DNA from: Nitrosopumilales archaeon
Lineage (GTDB): Archaea; Thermoproteota; Nitrososphaeria; Nitrososphaerales; Nitrosopumilaceae
Direction of reading: 5' to 3'
Length of the DNA: 16,760 nt
Assembly: GCA_025350175.1 (NCBI GenBank)
Contig: JANXYF010000150.1
Location: 1 to 16,760, forward strand
Shown: positions 6,476 to 13,423 of the stretch, one piece after another
Position numbering within the stretch: the first letter of the stretch is position 1
How the letters are laid out: the number at the start of each line of letters is the position of its first letter
Notes under the pieces: generated by a model
What the model was told of the DNA's origin: nothing
Database searches by the model: none
The model's input: the letters and a program-made list of their open reading frames with translations, nothing else
Made by a program: the position numbers and the translations under genes

Positions 6476-7264
6476 ATGACTGGTAAATTGTTTATCGTAG
6501 GTGTAGGACCGGGTCATCATGATCATATGACTTTTCGAGCAAAGCAAGCAATTGAGGAAAGTGATACAATTGTTGGATATGAAACATATGTTAACTTGGT
6601 TGCAGATCTAATAGAAGGCAAAGAAGTTCATAGATATGCAATGACACAAGAAGTAGAAAGAGCACATCAATGCATTGATCTTGCAAAATCTGGAAAAATG
6701 GTTTCACTTGTATCTAGTGGAGATCCTGGAATATACGGAATGGCTGGTTTAATCTATGAGATTTTAGCAGAAGAAGGTTGGGACAGAAAGACTGGTCTTC
6801 GTGTTGAAATAGTTCCGGGTGTTTCATCGCTTAATTCCTGTGCAGCTCTAGTTGGGTCTCCTCTCATGACAGATTTTGCTGTAGTAAGCATGAGCGATTT
6901 GCTTGTTCCTTGGGAAATAATAACAAAAAGAGTTGAAGCAGCAGCTCAGGGTGATTTTGTTATTGTAATATACAATCCTGCAAGCAAGAAAAGAATTCAT
7001 CAATTACAAGATACAAGAAAAATTATTTTAAAATATAGATCTCCCAATACACCAGTAGCAATTGTAAAAGGCGCATTTAGAGAATCCGAAGAGATTGTTC
7101 TAACAGACTTGGAAAACATGGAAGAACACAATGACAAGCTTGGCATGATTACTACTGTGATAATCGGAAACTCTTCAACTTACATGTACAAAGACTTGAT
7201 GATAAATCCCCGTGGTTATACATCAAAGTATAATATTGTAGAACCGCAACAGACTAGAAAATAA
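6476..7264 (+). CDS. cobJ: Precorrin-3B / cobalt-precorrin-3 C17-methyltransferase
   Basis: A 262-residue SAM-dependent tetrapyrrole methylase that methylates C17 and drives ring contraction in corrin synthesis (CobJ/CbiH). Family marks are the N-terminal VGVGPG (8-13), ESDTIVGYETY (28-38), the SSGDPGIYGMA loop (80-90), EIVPGVSSLNS (111-121), IYNPASKKR (165-173) and the terminal ITTVIIGNSSTY with MINPRGY (225-248), which together separate it from other precorrin methylases. Length fits. It is cytosolic. It lies 17 nt after the exported-protein gene and 1 nt before the LLM oxidoreductase, so the latter two are very probably cotranscribed. No other corrin gene is in the window; the remaining pathway must be elsewhere. 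It supports B12 synthesis, which is established for ammonia-oxidising archaea. Confidence 0.92.
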   Translation: MTGKLFIVGVGPGHHDHMTFRAKQAIEESDTIVGYETYVNLVADLIEGKEVHRYAMTQEVERAHQCIDLAKSGKMVSLVSSGDPGIYGMAGLIYEILAEEGWDRKTGLRVEIVPGVSSLNSCAALVGSPLMTDFAVVSMSDLLVPWEIITKRVEAAAQGDFVIVIYNPASKKRIHQLQDTRKIILKYRSPNTPVAIVKGAFRESEEIVLTDLENMEEHNDKLGMITTVIIGNSSTYMYKDLMINPRGYTSKYNIVEPQQTRK

Positions 7265-7265
7265 T

Positions 7266-8246
7266 ATGAAATCAGTCCAGATAGGACTTACCTTACCACA
7301 AGGATGGCTAGATGAATTTCCTACAAATAATCCACATGAACAATTTCTATTTTCAAAAAATGTTGCATTAACTGCAGAAAAACTTGGATTTGACGCAGGA
7401 TATGTTTATGATCATTTTATTCCGCATCCTTCAGATAACCGGACTGAAACTTTTTTTGAAGCCTATACACTTCTTTCTGCCATTTCCTCAATAACATCAA
7501 AACTTAGAATAGGACAAGTAGTTACCTGCAATTCCTATAGACATCCATCCCTTTTGGCAAAAATGACATCTACACTTGATGCAATCAGTAATGGAAGATT
7601 AGAATTTGGCATAGGGGCAGGTTGGTTTGAATATGAATACAATTCCTATGGATACAAATTTGATGATCCAGTTACACGAATTGAACAACTAGACGAATCT
7701 CTCATCATAATAAAAAAAATGTGGCAAAATCAAAAATCAAGCTTTACTGGAAAACATTATTCTATCAAAAATGCTATCTGTAATCCAAAACCGATGCAGA
7801 AACCTCATCCTACAATTATGGTAGGTGGGGCAGGAAAAAAACTTATGAAGGTAGCTGCAAAACATGCTACTAGATACAATCATCCCTTTGGTACACCTGA
7901 CATTTTAGGAGAAAAAATAAAAATTCTAAAAGAAAATTGTAAATTAATTAAAAGAAATCATGAAGAAATAGAAAACTCTGTATTGTTACGAGTCTTGGTT
8001 GGAAAAGATAATGATGATGTTAAAGATATTGTATCAAAACTAAAAAAGAAAAATGAATCTATTGCAGAATTTATCATTCGCTCAAAAGATAGTATTGCAT
8101 TAGGTACTCCTGATGATGTGAATGAACATCTGCAACAATATCTAAAGATTGGAATAAATTATTTTATTGTCAACTTTATAGGACTAACAAAATCACTTGA
8201 AATGCTATCATTATTTTCAAAGAAAGTAAGACCTAATCTCAAGTAG
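7266..8246 (+). CDS. LLM-class F420-type oxidoreductase (Rv1855c-like)
   Basis: A 326-residue luciferase-like monooxygenase fold protein. Motifs resemble the F420-dependent subgroup typified by mycobacterial Rv1855c: GLTLPQGW (7-14), VYDHFIPHP (47-55), VTCNSYRHPSLLAKM (86-100), GRLEFGIGAGW (110-120) and a PKPMQKPHPTIMVGG segment (about 175-189). A C-terminal GTPDDV turn fits the family's end of barrel. It probably uses F420 (or FMN) in a hydride transfer; the substrate cannot be read. It starts 1 nt after the cobJ stop, which suggests translational coupling. Its 3' end overlaps that of tyrS on the other strand by 8 nt. It shares the LLM fold with methylene-H4MPT reductase, but the motifs favour the Rv1855c-like group. 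Confidence 0.88.
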   Translation: MKSVQIGLTLPQGWLDEFPTNNPHEQFLFSKNVALTAEKLGFDAGYVYDHFIPHPSDNRTETFFEAYTLLSAISSITSKLRIGQVVTCNSYRHPSLLAKMTSTLDAISNGRLEFGIGAGWFEYEYNSYGYKFDDPVTRIEQLDESLIIIKKMWQNQKSSFTGKHYSIKNAICNPKPMQKPHPTIMVGGAGKKLMKVAAKHATRYNHPFGTPDILGEKIKILKENCKLIKRNHEEIENSVLLRVLVGKDNDDVKDIVSKLKKKNESIAEFIIRSKDSIALGTPDDVNEHLQQYLKIGINYFIVNFIGLTKSLEMLSLFSKKVRPNLK

Positions 8247-9288
8247 TCTTCTTTATTACCTCAGAAAGTTCATCTGTCAAGACAATTTTTTCTTTTATTG
8301 GTCTAATTATGTCGGTAACATATTTGGAGACTGTAGCTTTTAGATCTGATGGATGCAATTTTTTCTGAGCAAAATCTCCCTCTAAATCTTGATAGCTTGT
8401 ATAAGTGACATTTCCACCAAACTTATCAGGACGTTCTACAATGACCTCGTTGAATTCATGAAAAACAATATGCTTTGATATCTCAAGTACGGGATTTTTA
8501 TCTATAACTCCTTCTGGGCACCAGGCTTTCTTAAATTTTGAATTAATCTCTTCATCTGTATCATGAACAAATATTCCTGATGCTGATTTTGATTTACTCA
8601 TCTTGCTTGATATGGAATCAGAATCTGAGGCAGTTTCTGGCTCTCCGAGTCCTGCAAGAATATGATGATGTACTGCAACTGGTACCTTCCATTTCATTTT
8701 TGGAAAGATCTCTCTTACAAGCATGTGGATCTTTCTTTGATCCATCCCTGCATGTACCATATCCAAATCCATTGTATGAATATCTACAGCTTGCATTGGG
8801 GGATAGAAAAGCTGACCAAGATCAATCTTATCTTTCTCAGTACTTCTTCCCATAATTGTAAGTGAACGCATAGTACGTTCAAGTGACATATTCTTTGCAA
8901 ATTTAACAAGATCCAACCAATAACCTCTTCTTGATTCATAAAGTTGTGAACCTTCGACAATCTCAACTCCGGGACAAAACATCTTGAATGCATCAGCATA
9001 GTATTTTGATACCATTCGTATTTTTTCCCAATCTCCTCCAAGTTTGTTATTTAGATAAGTGTGCCAGTCTGCCAAAAATACAGTGCACTTGACTCCAGCT
9101 TTGATAAAATCATTTATTTTAAATCCAGTAAGTATCAAACTTCCTAAATGCATAAAACCAGATATCTCAAGGCCGATGTAGTGTTTGGGATGTGAATTGG
9201 TGTTAAACAGATTCAATAACTCTTCTTGAGTTACTACTTCTTCCGTAGGTTCTCTAGTTACTAGTCTGATTTTTTCTGTAACATCCAT
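8239..9288 (-). CDS. tyrS: Tyrosyl-tRNA synthetase (archaeal type)
   Basis: A 349-residue class I synthetase charging tRNA-Tyr. By alignment from memory with the Methanocaldococcus enzyme: HLGS (47-50) is the HIGH motif; Tyr37 (YIGLEISG), Tyr162, Gln166 and Asp169 (YPPMQAVD), and Gln184 (MDQRKIHML) match tyrosine-pocket residues; KMSKS (229-233) is the ATP-binding loop. Here it is the canonical KMSKS rather than the KMSSS often seen in archaea. It is longer than the Methanocaldococcus enzyme (306 aa), partly from a Ser/Asp-rich insert (about 216-227) before KMSKS and an N-terminal extension. The anticodon-binding C-terminal part (HPSDLK, 312-317) is present. The ATG at 9288 has an A/T-rich box about 30 nt upstream. 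The stop codon lies inside the LLM gene's last codons. Confidence 0.94.
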   Translation of the reverse strand: MDVTEKIRLVTREPTEEVVTQEELLNLFNTNSHPKHYIGLEISGFMHLGSLILTGFKINDFIKAGVKCTVFLADWHTYLNNKLGGDWEKIRMVSKYYADAFKMFCPGVEIVEGSQLYESRRGYWLDLVKFAKNMSLERTMRSLTIMGRSTEKDKIDLGQLFYPPMQAVDIHTMDLDMVHAGMDQRKIHMLVREIFPKMKWKVPVAVHHHILAGLGEPETASDSDSISSKMSKSKSASGIFVHDTDEEINSKFKKAWCPEGVIDKNPVLEISKHIVFHEFNEVIVERPDKFGGNVTYTSYQDLEGDFAQKKLHPSDLKATVSKYVTDIIRPIKEKIVLTDELSEVIKKTT

Positions 9289-9321
9289 TTTAGTCAGATT
9301 CCAACATGTATTCCTATAAAT

Positions 9322-9885
9322 TTAAGCATCTAGTTCTTGAACCGACTTTCTGGGACGTGTACTAAGATAGAATGCATGTGAACTTATCAAAAATGCAGCA
9401 AGAAACATCTTTGTTGCAAAGATAAGATTCCACGGCCGGTTATGATCTGGGTAGGCCACTGTAAGTGAATCAATGTCTGGAGTTACTCCATTTATCATTC
9501 CTGCAGTAATTTGAGAACTAAGGAGAATAAAATTGTAAATTGTTTCATAGAGTGTAATTGCTGCTAATCCTAAGAGCATCAGTTGTACCATTGTAAGCTT
9601 CCATTTTGAAACAGTGACTGTCTTTTTCCAACCGATTCGTGAAACACAATACCAACTAACAATTGCTGAGAAAAATAACCATGTTATTAATTTAGCAAAG
9701 TGGGAAGTGGGAAATTCTGTCTTGACAAGTACTTCTCCCATTACATATGTGCCCTTGGAAGACCATTCCTGAATCATGGCATAGAATCCAAATATGGTGA
9801 TAGAACACATTATGAACGCACTAACATAGAAAACATACAAAAATATCTTGTAACTAGGATCATTTTCTTGCAGATGTACTTTCAT
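9322..9885 (-). CDS. Four-helix integral membrane protein, unknown function
   Basis: A 187-residue protein with four predicted membrane helices at about 13-36, 62-84, 96-122 and 152-174. The loop between helices 1 and 2 (about 37-61) and that between helices 3 and 4 (about 123-151, Asp/Pro-rich) should lie on the same, probably external, side; the C-terminal tail has RPRK (177-180). Scattered His and Tyr residues are present but no recognised cofactor motif. It does not match thaumarchaeal AmoB or AmoC as I know them. The ATG at 9885 is supported by a TATA box 26 nt upstream. It is followed by tyrS 33 nt later; each seems to have its own promoter. Function unknown. Confidence 0.78.
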   Translation of the reverse strand: MKVHLQENDPSYKIFLYVFYVSAFIMCSITIFGFYAMIQEWSSKGTYVMGEVLVKTEFPTSHFAKLITWLFFSAIVSWYCVSRIGWKKTVTVSKWKLTMVQLMLLGLAAITLYETIYNFILLSSQITAGMINGVTPDIDSLTVAYPDHNRPWNLIFATKMFLAAFLISSHAFYLSTRPRKSVQELDA

Positions 9886-9906
9886 TTGATCTCGGTGTAT
9901 GTCTCT

Positions 9907-9915
9907 AAAATATAA
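9907..9915 (-). promoter_or_regulatory. TATA box of the four-helix membrane protein gene
   Basis: TTATATTTT on the minus strand is centred 26 nt from the ATG at 9885, consistent with a leaderless transcript. It lies in the 85-bp region shared with the divergent aminotransferase gene. Confidence 0.5.
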
Positions 9916-9970
9916 GAATTGGTTTTAATTTAGGAAGTTTAATTATGGTGTAAAATTTTCTACTGTATTA

Positions 9971-11059
9971 TTGAAAATTCCAATAAATGTACCAATTATC
10001 GAAAAAGACGAAATAAATGAAGTACGTTCTGTATTAACAGAGAAATCTCTCACATCTGCTGCATATGTTGGTGGAAAGAGAGTACAAGAATTTGAGCAAC
10101 TTTTAGCTTCTTATGTAAAATCAAAATATGCAATAGCAGTAAATTCAGGAACAGCCGCACTACAAGCTTCACTTTATGCACTTGACATAAAACAAGGAGA
10201 TGAAGTTCTAATACCATCATTTACATTTGTAGCAACTGCCAACTCTATTCTATCCGTTGGAGCAAAGCCCGTATTTGTTGATATTCGTCCAGAAAATTAT
10301 ACCATGGATCCAAGTGATCTTAAAAAGAAAATTACAAAAAAATCCAAAGTAATAATGCCTGTTCATCTATATGGAAATTTTTCATACATGAATGAAATTT
10401 CTGAAATTGCAGATAAAAATAATCTTGAGATAGTAGAAGATGCATGTCAATCATTAGGAACAACATTCAAGAAAAAACAATCTGGAACATTTTCAAAAAT
10501 GGGTTGCTTTAGCATGTATGCTGCTAAGGTTATGACCTCTGGAGAAGGAGGAGCTATAGTTACAGATGATAAAAACCTCTTTGGAAAACTACGCAAGATT
10601 AGAAATCATGGAATGCTTCATGGATATGATACCAGAATACTTGGACTAAATCTAAGACTTCCAGAAATTTGTGCTGCAATAGCTAAAGTCCAGATGAAAA
10701 AACTTCCAAAATTCTTAGAAAAGAGAAAAAAGAATGCAACAATACTCAATGAACTCCTGTCTGATCTGAATGTTATCTTACCTGAGGAAAGAGATGGTGT
10801 TAATGTAAATTGGTATCTTTACACAATTGCTACTGCAAATCGAAATAAAATAATGAAACAACTAAACTTGCAAGGTATAGGAGCAACTGCATACTATCCC
10901 ATTCCAGTACACAAGACTCCATTTTACAAAAAAGATATCAAACTTCCTCTCACTGATTGGGCTGCTAACTCTGTCTTAAGTCTCCCAGTGAATCCTTTGG
11001 TTACCGAAAATGATCTGCATCATATTTCTAAAGTATTACACAAGTTAACCAAAAAATGA
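9971..11059 (+). CDS. DegT/DnrJ/EryC1/StrS-family PLP aminotransferase
   Basis: A 362-residue PLP enzyme of the sugar-aminotransferase family. Typical family members move an amino group onto nucleotide-linked 4- or 3-keto sugars used in surface glycans. The Schiff-base lysine is probably Lys186 in FSMYAAKVMTSGEGG; Asp157 (EDACQS, 156-161) should bind the pyridine nitrogen; NSGTAALQ (58-65) is the phosphate-binding turn; SFTFVATAN (83-91) and the C-terminal GIGATAYYP with PVHKTPFY are further family marks. Length is normal. The start is TTG at 9971, with no in-frame ATG close by. Its last codon overlaps the next gene's ATG as ATGA, indicating translational coupling to the MtrA-like protein, an unexpected partner. 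Substrate unknown. Confidence 0.9.
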   Translation: MKIPINVPIIEKDEINEVRSVLTEKSLTSAAYVGGKRVQEFEQLLASYVKSKYAIAVNSGTAALQASLYALDIKQGDEVLIPSFTFVATANSILSVGAKPVFVDIRPENYTMDPSDLKKKITKKSKVIMPVHLYGNFSYMNEISEIADKNNLEIVEDACQSLGTTFKKKQSGTFSKMGCFSMYAAKVMTSGEGGAIVTDDKNLFGKLRKIRNHGMLHGYDTRILGLNLRLPEICAAIAKVQMKKLPKFLEKRKKNATILNELLSDLNVILPEERDGVNVNWYLYTIATANRNKIMKQLNLQGIGATAYYPIPVHKTPFYKKDIKLPLTDWAANSVLSLPVNPLVTENDLHHISKVLHKLTKK

Positions 11060-11544
11060 ATCTAATTGAGAATATTGCAGGAGAATTATGTAGAATCCTT
11101 CTTCCAATAGAGGAGGAAGTGTTCTTTGGAGATCCTTCATCAAAGATTGCAATTTGCACTCTATCAAGTATTAGTCTTCTAAAAGATATTGCACATTCAG
11201 ATATTATCAAAGAGATTGCAATAGCTGGTAGACTGCTTTCTGAAAACAAGGGAATTGATTCTCTTGTAAGATCTGTAATATCAAATGAAAAAATTAACAT
11301 CATAATACTTTGTGGAAAAGATACAATAGGACACAAACCGGGAGATTCTCTTCTTTGTTTGTACAAAAATGGAATTGATGAGAATCACAAAATTATTGGT
11401 TCATCCAGTCCGCATCCATTACTAACAATTACAAAAAAAGAAGTATCAAAATTTCAAAGACAAGTAAAAATCATAAACAAAATAGGTGAAACAAATATCT
11501 CAAGACTAGAAGGTATAGTTGATACTTTCAAGAAAATTCAGTAA
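11056..11544 (+). CDS. MtrA-like putative corrinoid protein (soluble, no membrane anchor)
   Basis: A 162-residue homologue of subunit A of tetrahydromethanopterin S-methyltransferase, the corrinoid-carrying subunit of methanogens. Matching segments: FFGDPSSKIAICTLSS (23-38), EIAIAGRLLSENKGI (53-67), RSVISN (72-77), ILCGKDTIGHKPGDSL (84-99), YKNGID (103-108), IIGSSSPHPLL (113-123) and KFQRQVKIINKIG (132-144). His93 aligns with His84 of Methanothermobacter MtrA, which co-ordinates cobalt, so corrinoid binding is plausible. Methanogen MtrA is about 240 residues and ends in a membrane helix; this one stops before that. No other mtr gene is in the window. It overlaps the aminotransferase gene by ATGA, and its 3' end overlaps the dUTPase-like gene by 7 nt. 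Methyl carrier, B12 chaperone or sensor roles are all open. Confidence 0.85.
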   Translation: MNLIENIAGELCRILLPIEEEVFFGDPSSKIAICTLSSISLLKDIAHSDIIKEIAIAGRLLSENKGIDSLVRSVISNEKINIIILCGKDTIGHKPGDSLLCLYKNGIDENHKIIGSSSPHPLLTITKKEVSKFQRQVKIINKIGETNISRLEGIVDTFKKIQ

Positions 11545-11870
11545 CCATCTATCTGTCTTTGCCTGTTAATCTGGTTCTTTTTTTGATATTCTTTTAGAAT
11601 ATCATCTGGAGTCATGTTAAGTTCAAGTGATGCCTGGACTACAAAATGCCAAATATCTATTAATTCCTCACGAGCTGCTGCTTCATCAAAAGGTGTGGGT
11701 TTTTTCCACCACTTCCAATCTGTATTTCTCTGAAGCTCAACTGCCTCATGAATTATTGCTGTGCAAAGTGCTGAAATCTTTCCCTGAGTGTCTTTTGGAT
11801 AACGTTCAAGATTCATCATTTTCTCTAGATTTTTTTGAAGATTGAAAATTGTATCTAGCTTGTCATCCAT
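11538..11870 (-). CDS. All-alpha NTP pyrophosphatase (dimeric dUTPase / MazG-like)
   Basis: A 110-residue enzyme of the all-alpha NTP pyrophosphatase superfamily, most like the dimeric dUTPase group. The metal-binding pattern is ExxE (Glu42, Glu45) followed after a loop by ExxD (Glu69, Asp72). WKWWKK (52-57) and the C-terminal KKNQINRQRQIDGY (97-110) with its Asn, Arg and Lys residues are characteristic of dUTPase-like members. It should hydrolyse dUTP or a related (possibly non-canonical) nucleotide to the monophosphate and pyrophosphate, keeping uracil or damaged bases out of DNA. The single-domain length is short for the family. The ATG at 11870 lies 35 nt after the pfkB-like gene on the same strand, so cotranscription is likely. 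A general MazG-type specificity cannot be excluded. Confidence 0.85.
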   Translation of the reverse strand: MDDKLDTIFNLQKNLEKMMNLERYPKDTQGKISALCTAIIHEAVELQRNTDWKWWKKPTPFDEAAAREELIDIWHFVVQASLELNMTPDDILKEYQKKNQINRQRQIDGY

Positions 11871-11905
11871 TGTTTTATTTTTTAATTTGATATCTATAAC
11901 CTTTG

Positions 11906-12799
11906 TTAGAAGTAGACCATTTTTTTGTATCTATCAAATCTTTTCTTAATATCAGGTCTTTTCAATCCTGTTATCCCATATACTCCGTATTTCTCTACTG
12001 CAAACGAACCCATGATATTGCCATATACTGCAGCCTCTCTGATAGTTGACATTTTTGTACTGTTTTTACTTGAAAGATGTCCTATCATTCCTCCTGCAAA
12101 AGAGTCTCCTGCACCTGTAGGATCCACTATGTCTTCCATTGAAAAAGCAGGTGATGGAAATATGACATCATCATAAAATAACAAAGAACCATGTTCGCCT
12201 TTTTTTATTATAACATACTTTGTTCCCCATTCCATGATCTTTTTTGCAGCTTTTATCAAGTTGTGAGTCTTTGTTAGCAACTTTGCTTCTTCATCATTGA
12301 TTACAACCGAATCAACAGAACCCATCATCTTAATTACCTCATTTCTCTTACTTGATATCCAAAATTCAATAGTATCACACATTGAAAACTTGACCTTGTC
12401 AAATTCCTTCAAAATTCTAGTATTCTGAGCAGGGTCATTGTTTGCAAGATATACAAACTCTGACTTGCGATACTCTTCTGGTACAACGGGTTTGAAATCT
12501 TTCAATACGTTTAGTTCTGTTTTGTTAGTTGTTCGTATGCTTAAAGTCGAATCATAACTACCATCATATCTGAATGTTTTACCTTTTGCATGAACTACTC
12601 CGCGTGAGTCAACAAATCTCTCAAGTATGTTTTGATAGCTTTTTGGAAAATCTTGACCCACAACTCCAATCAAGCCAGGCTTAACAAAGAAACTTGCAGA
12701 GATTGCTGCATATGTCGCTGCTCCTCCCAAAGCATTTCTGATCACTTTTGTAGGCGTTCTTATTGTATCATAAGCTATTGATCCAAATACAGTAAGCAT
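11906..12799 (-). CDS. PfkB/ribokinase-family carbohydrate or nucleoside kinase
   Basis: A 297-residue kinase of the PfkB family. The N-terminal GSIAYD (6-11) and GGAATYAA (25-32) form the substrate side; NDPAQNTRIL (121-130), NDEEAKLL (168-175) and IKKGEHGSLLF (198-208) are mid-domain family elements; the C-terminal signature DPTGAGDSFAGG (226-237) contains the anion hole and catalytic base Asp232. It transfers phosphate from ATP to a hydroxyl of a sugar, nucleoside or related compound. Archaeal relatives include ribokinase-, adenosine/cytidine kinase- and fructokinase-like enzymes, and the substrate cannot be decided from sequence. The ATG at 12799 lies 12 nt after the LEA14-like gene's stop, so the two are probably one transcript with the downstream dUTPase-like gene. 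Confidence 0.9.
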   Translation of the reverse strand: MLTVFGSIAYDTIRTPTKVIRNALGGAATYAAISASFFVKPGLIGVVGQDFPKSYQNILERFVDSRGVVHAKGKTFRYDGSYDSTLSIRTTNKTELNVLKDFKPVVPEEYRKSEFVYLANNDPAQNTRILKEFDKVKFSMCDTIEFWISSKRNEVIKMMGSVDSVVINDEEAKLLTKTHNLIKAAKKIMEWGTKYVIIKKGEHGSLLFYDDVIFPSPAFSMEDIVDPTGAGDSFAGGMIGHLSSKNSTKMSTIREAAVYGNIMGSFAVEKYGVYGITGLKRPDIKKRFDRYKKMVYF

Positions 12800-12811
12800 A
12801 TTTTTCTGCTT

Positions 12812-13294
12812 TTAAGGACCGTGTATAAATTCTCTGGCTTCTTGTTCTGTTGGATAATATGTGAATGGAACATTAACTGATATTACTGATATTCCATACT
12901 TGCTTGTTCCAGTCAACTTGACATTTGGAACATTGCTACTTTTGTTATATTTATCAAGAATTGTATTATCTGCAGTAAATGGTGCATGTGAGGCAATCTT
13001 TCCCATTGGTGGTATTACAAGTGGTTGCAGCGTACCCGTTCCAAGATTTTCATTATTGATTGATATCGTAAAGTCTGTCTGTCCTACGTTAATTGGAAGT
13101 AATGAAGGATTCTGGAATTGAAGTGTCATATTATATAATGAATTATTATCACTTCTCTGTATTATTTTGCTCTCAAGTATTGAGATGCTCAGATGAGTGG
13201 CAGACAAATATTGAGAATAGGCAAATATTCCTACTGCTGCAGCAACACAAACTGTTATGATTATTACTTTTGAACGTCTTTCCACGATTATCAA
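12812..13294 (-). CDS. Membrane-anchored LEA14-like domain protein
   Basis: A 160-residue protein with one N-terminal membrane helix (about 9-30) preceded by basic ERRSK, so the rest should face outwards. Residues about 33-150 resemble an LEA14/WHy (LEA_2) beta-sandwich: ISILESKII, a strand ending FQNPSLLPINVG (55-66), then TDFTISINNENLGTG and LVIPPMGK (91-98), the typical order of that fold. Such domains are linked to desiccation or stress protection, but in archaea the role is not established. The start is ambiguous: TTG at 13294 directly follows an in-frame stop and sits 25 nt from a TATA-like TGTATAG; GTG at 13285 would give MERRSKV. It appears to lead a transcript with the PfkB kinase gene. 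Potential N-glycosylation sequons are present. Confidence 0.75.
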   Translation of the reverse strand: MIIVERRSKVIIITVCVAAAVGIFAYSQYLSATHLSISILESKIIQRSDNNSLYNMTLQFQNPSLLPINVGQTDFTISINNENLGTGTLQPLVIPPMGKIASHAPFTADNTILDKYNKSSNVPNVKLTGTSKYGISVISVNVPFTYYPTEQEAREFIHGP

Positions 13295-13365
13295 TCAAAA
13301 TATTCCCTTTTAGTACTATACAGAAAAAAAATGCAGATAAGTTGTGTAAATATTTTGATCAGTTT

Positions 13366-13380
13366 TCTAAGCTACTTAGA
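13366..13380. repeat. Perfect short inverted repeat upstream of the 156-aa gene
   Basis: TCTAAG at 13366-13371 and CTTAGA at 13375-13380 form a perfect 6-bp inverted repeat around CTA. It lies between the divergent LEA14-like gene and the gene starting at 13424, about 44 nt before the latter's ATG, a position suited to an operator. Chance occurrence is possible. Confidence 0.3.
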
Positions 13381-13423
13381 GCTAACAAAATAAATCAAAT
13401 CAATCAGGATTAAAAGTTGTAAA

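Noticed and set aside
7266..8246. LLM protein as methylene-tetrahydromethanopterin reductase (Mer)
   Set aside because: Same fold, but LTLPQGW, VTCNSYRHP and GIGAGW fit the Rv1855c-like F420 group better; the nearby MtrA-like gene is not enough to argue for a methanogenic C1 enzyme.
9322..9885. Membrane protein as an ammonia monooxygenase subunit (AmoC-like by size)
   Set aside because: Size is similar to thaumarchaeal AmoC, but the residues I recall for AmoC metal sites and loops are not present and no amo genes are nearby.
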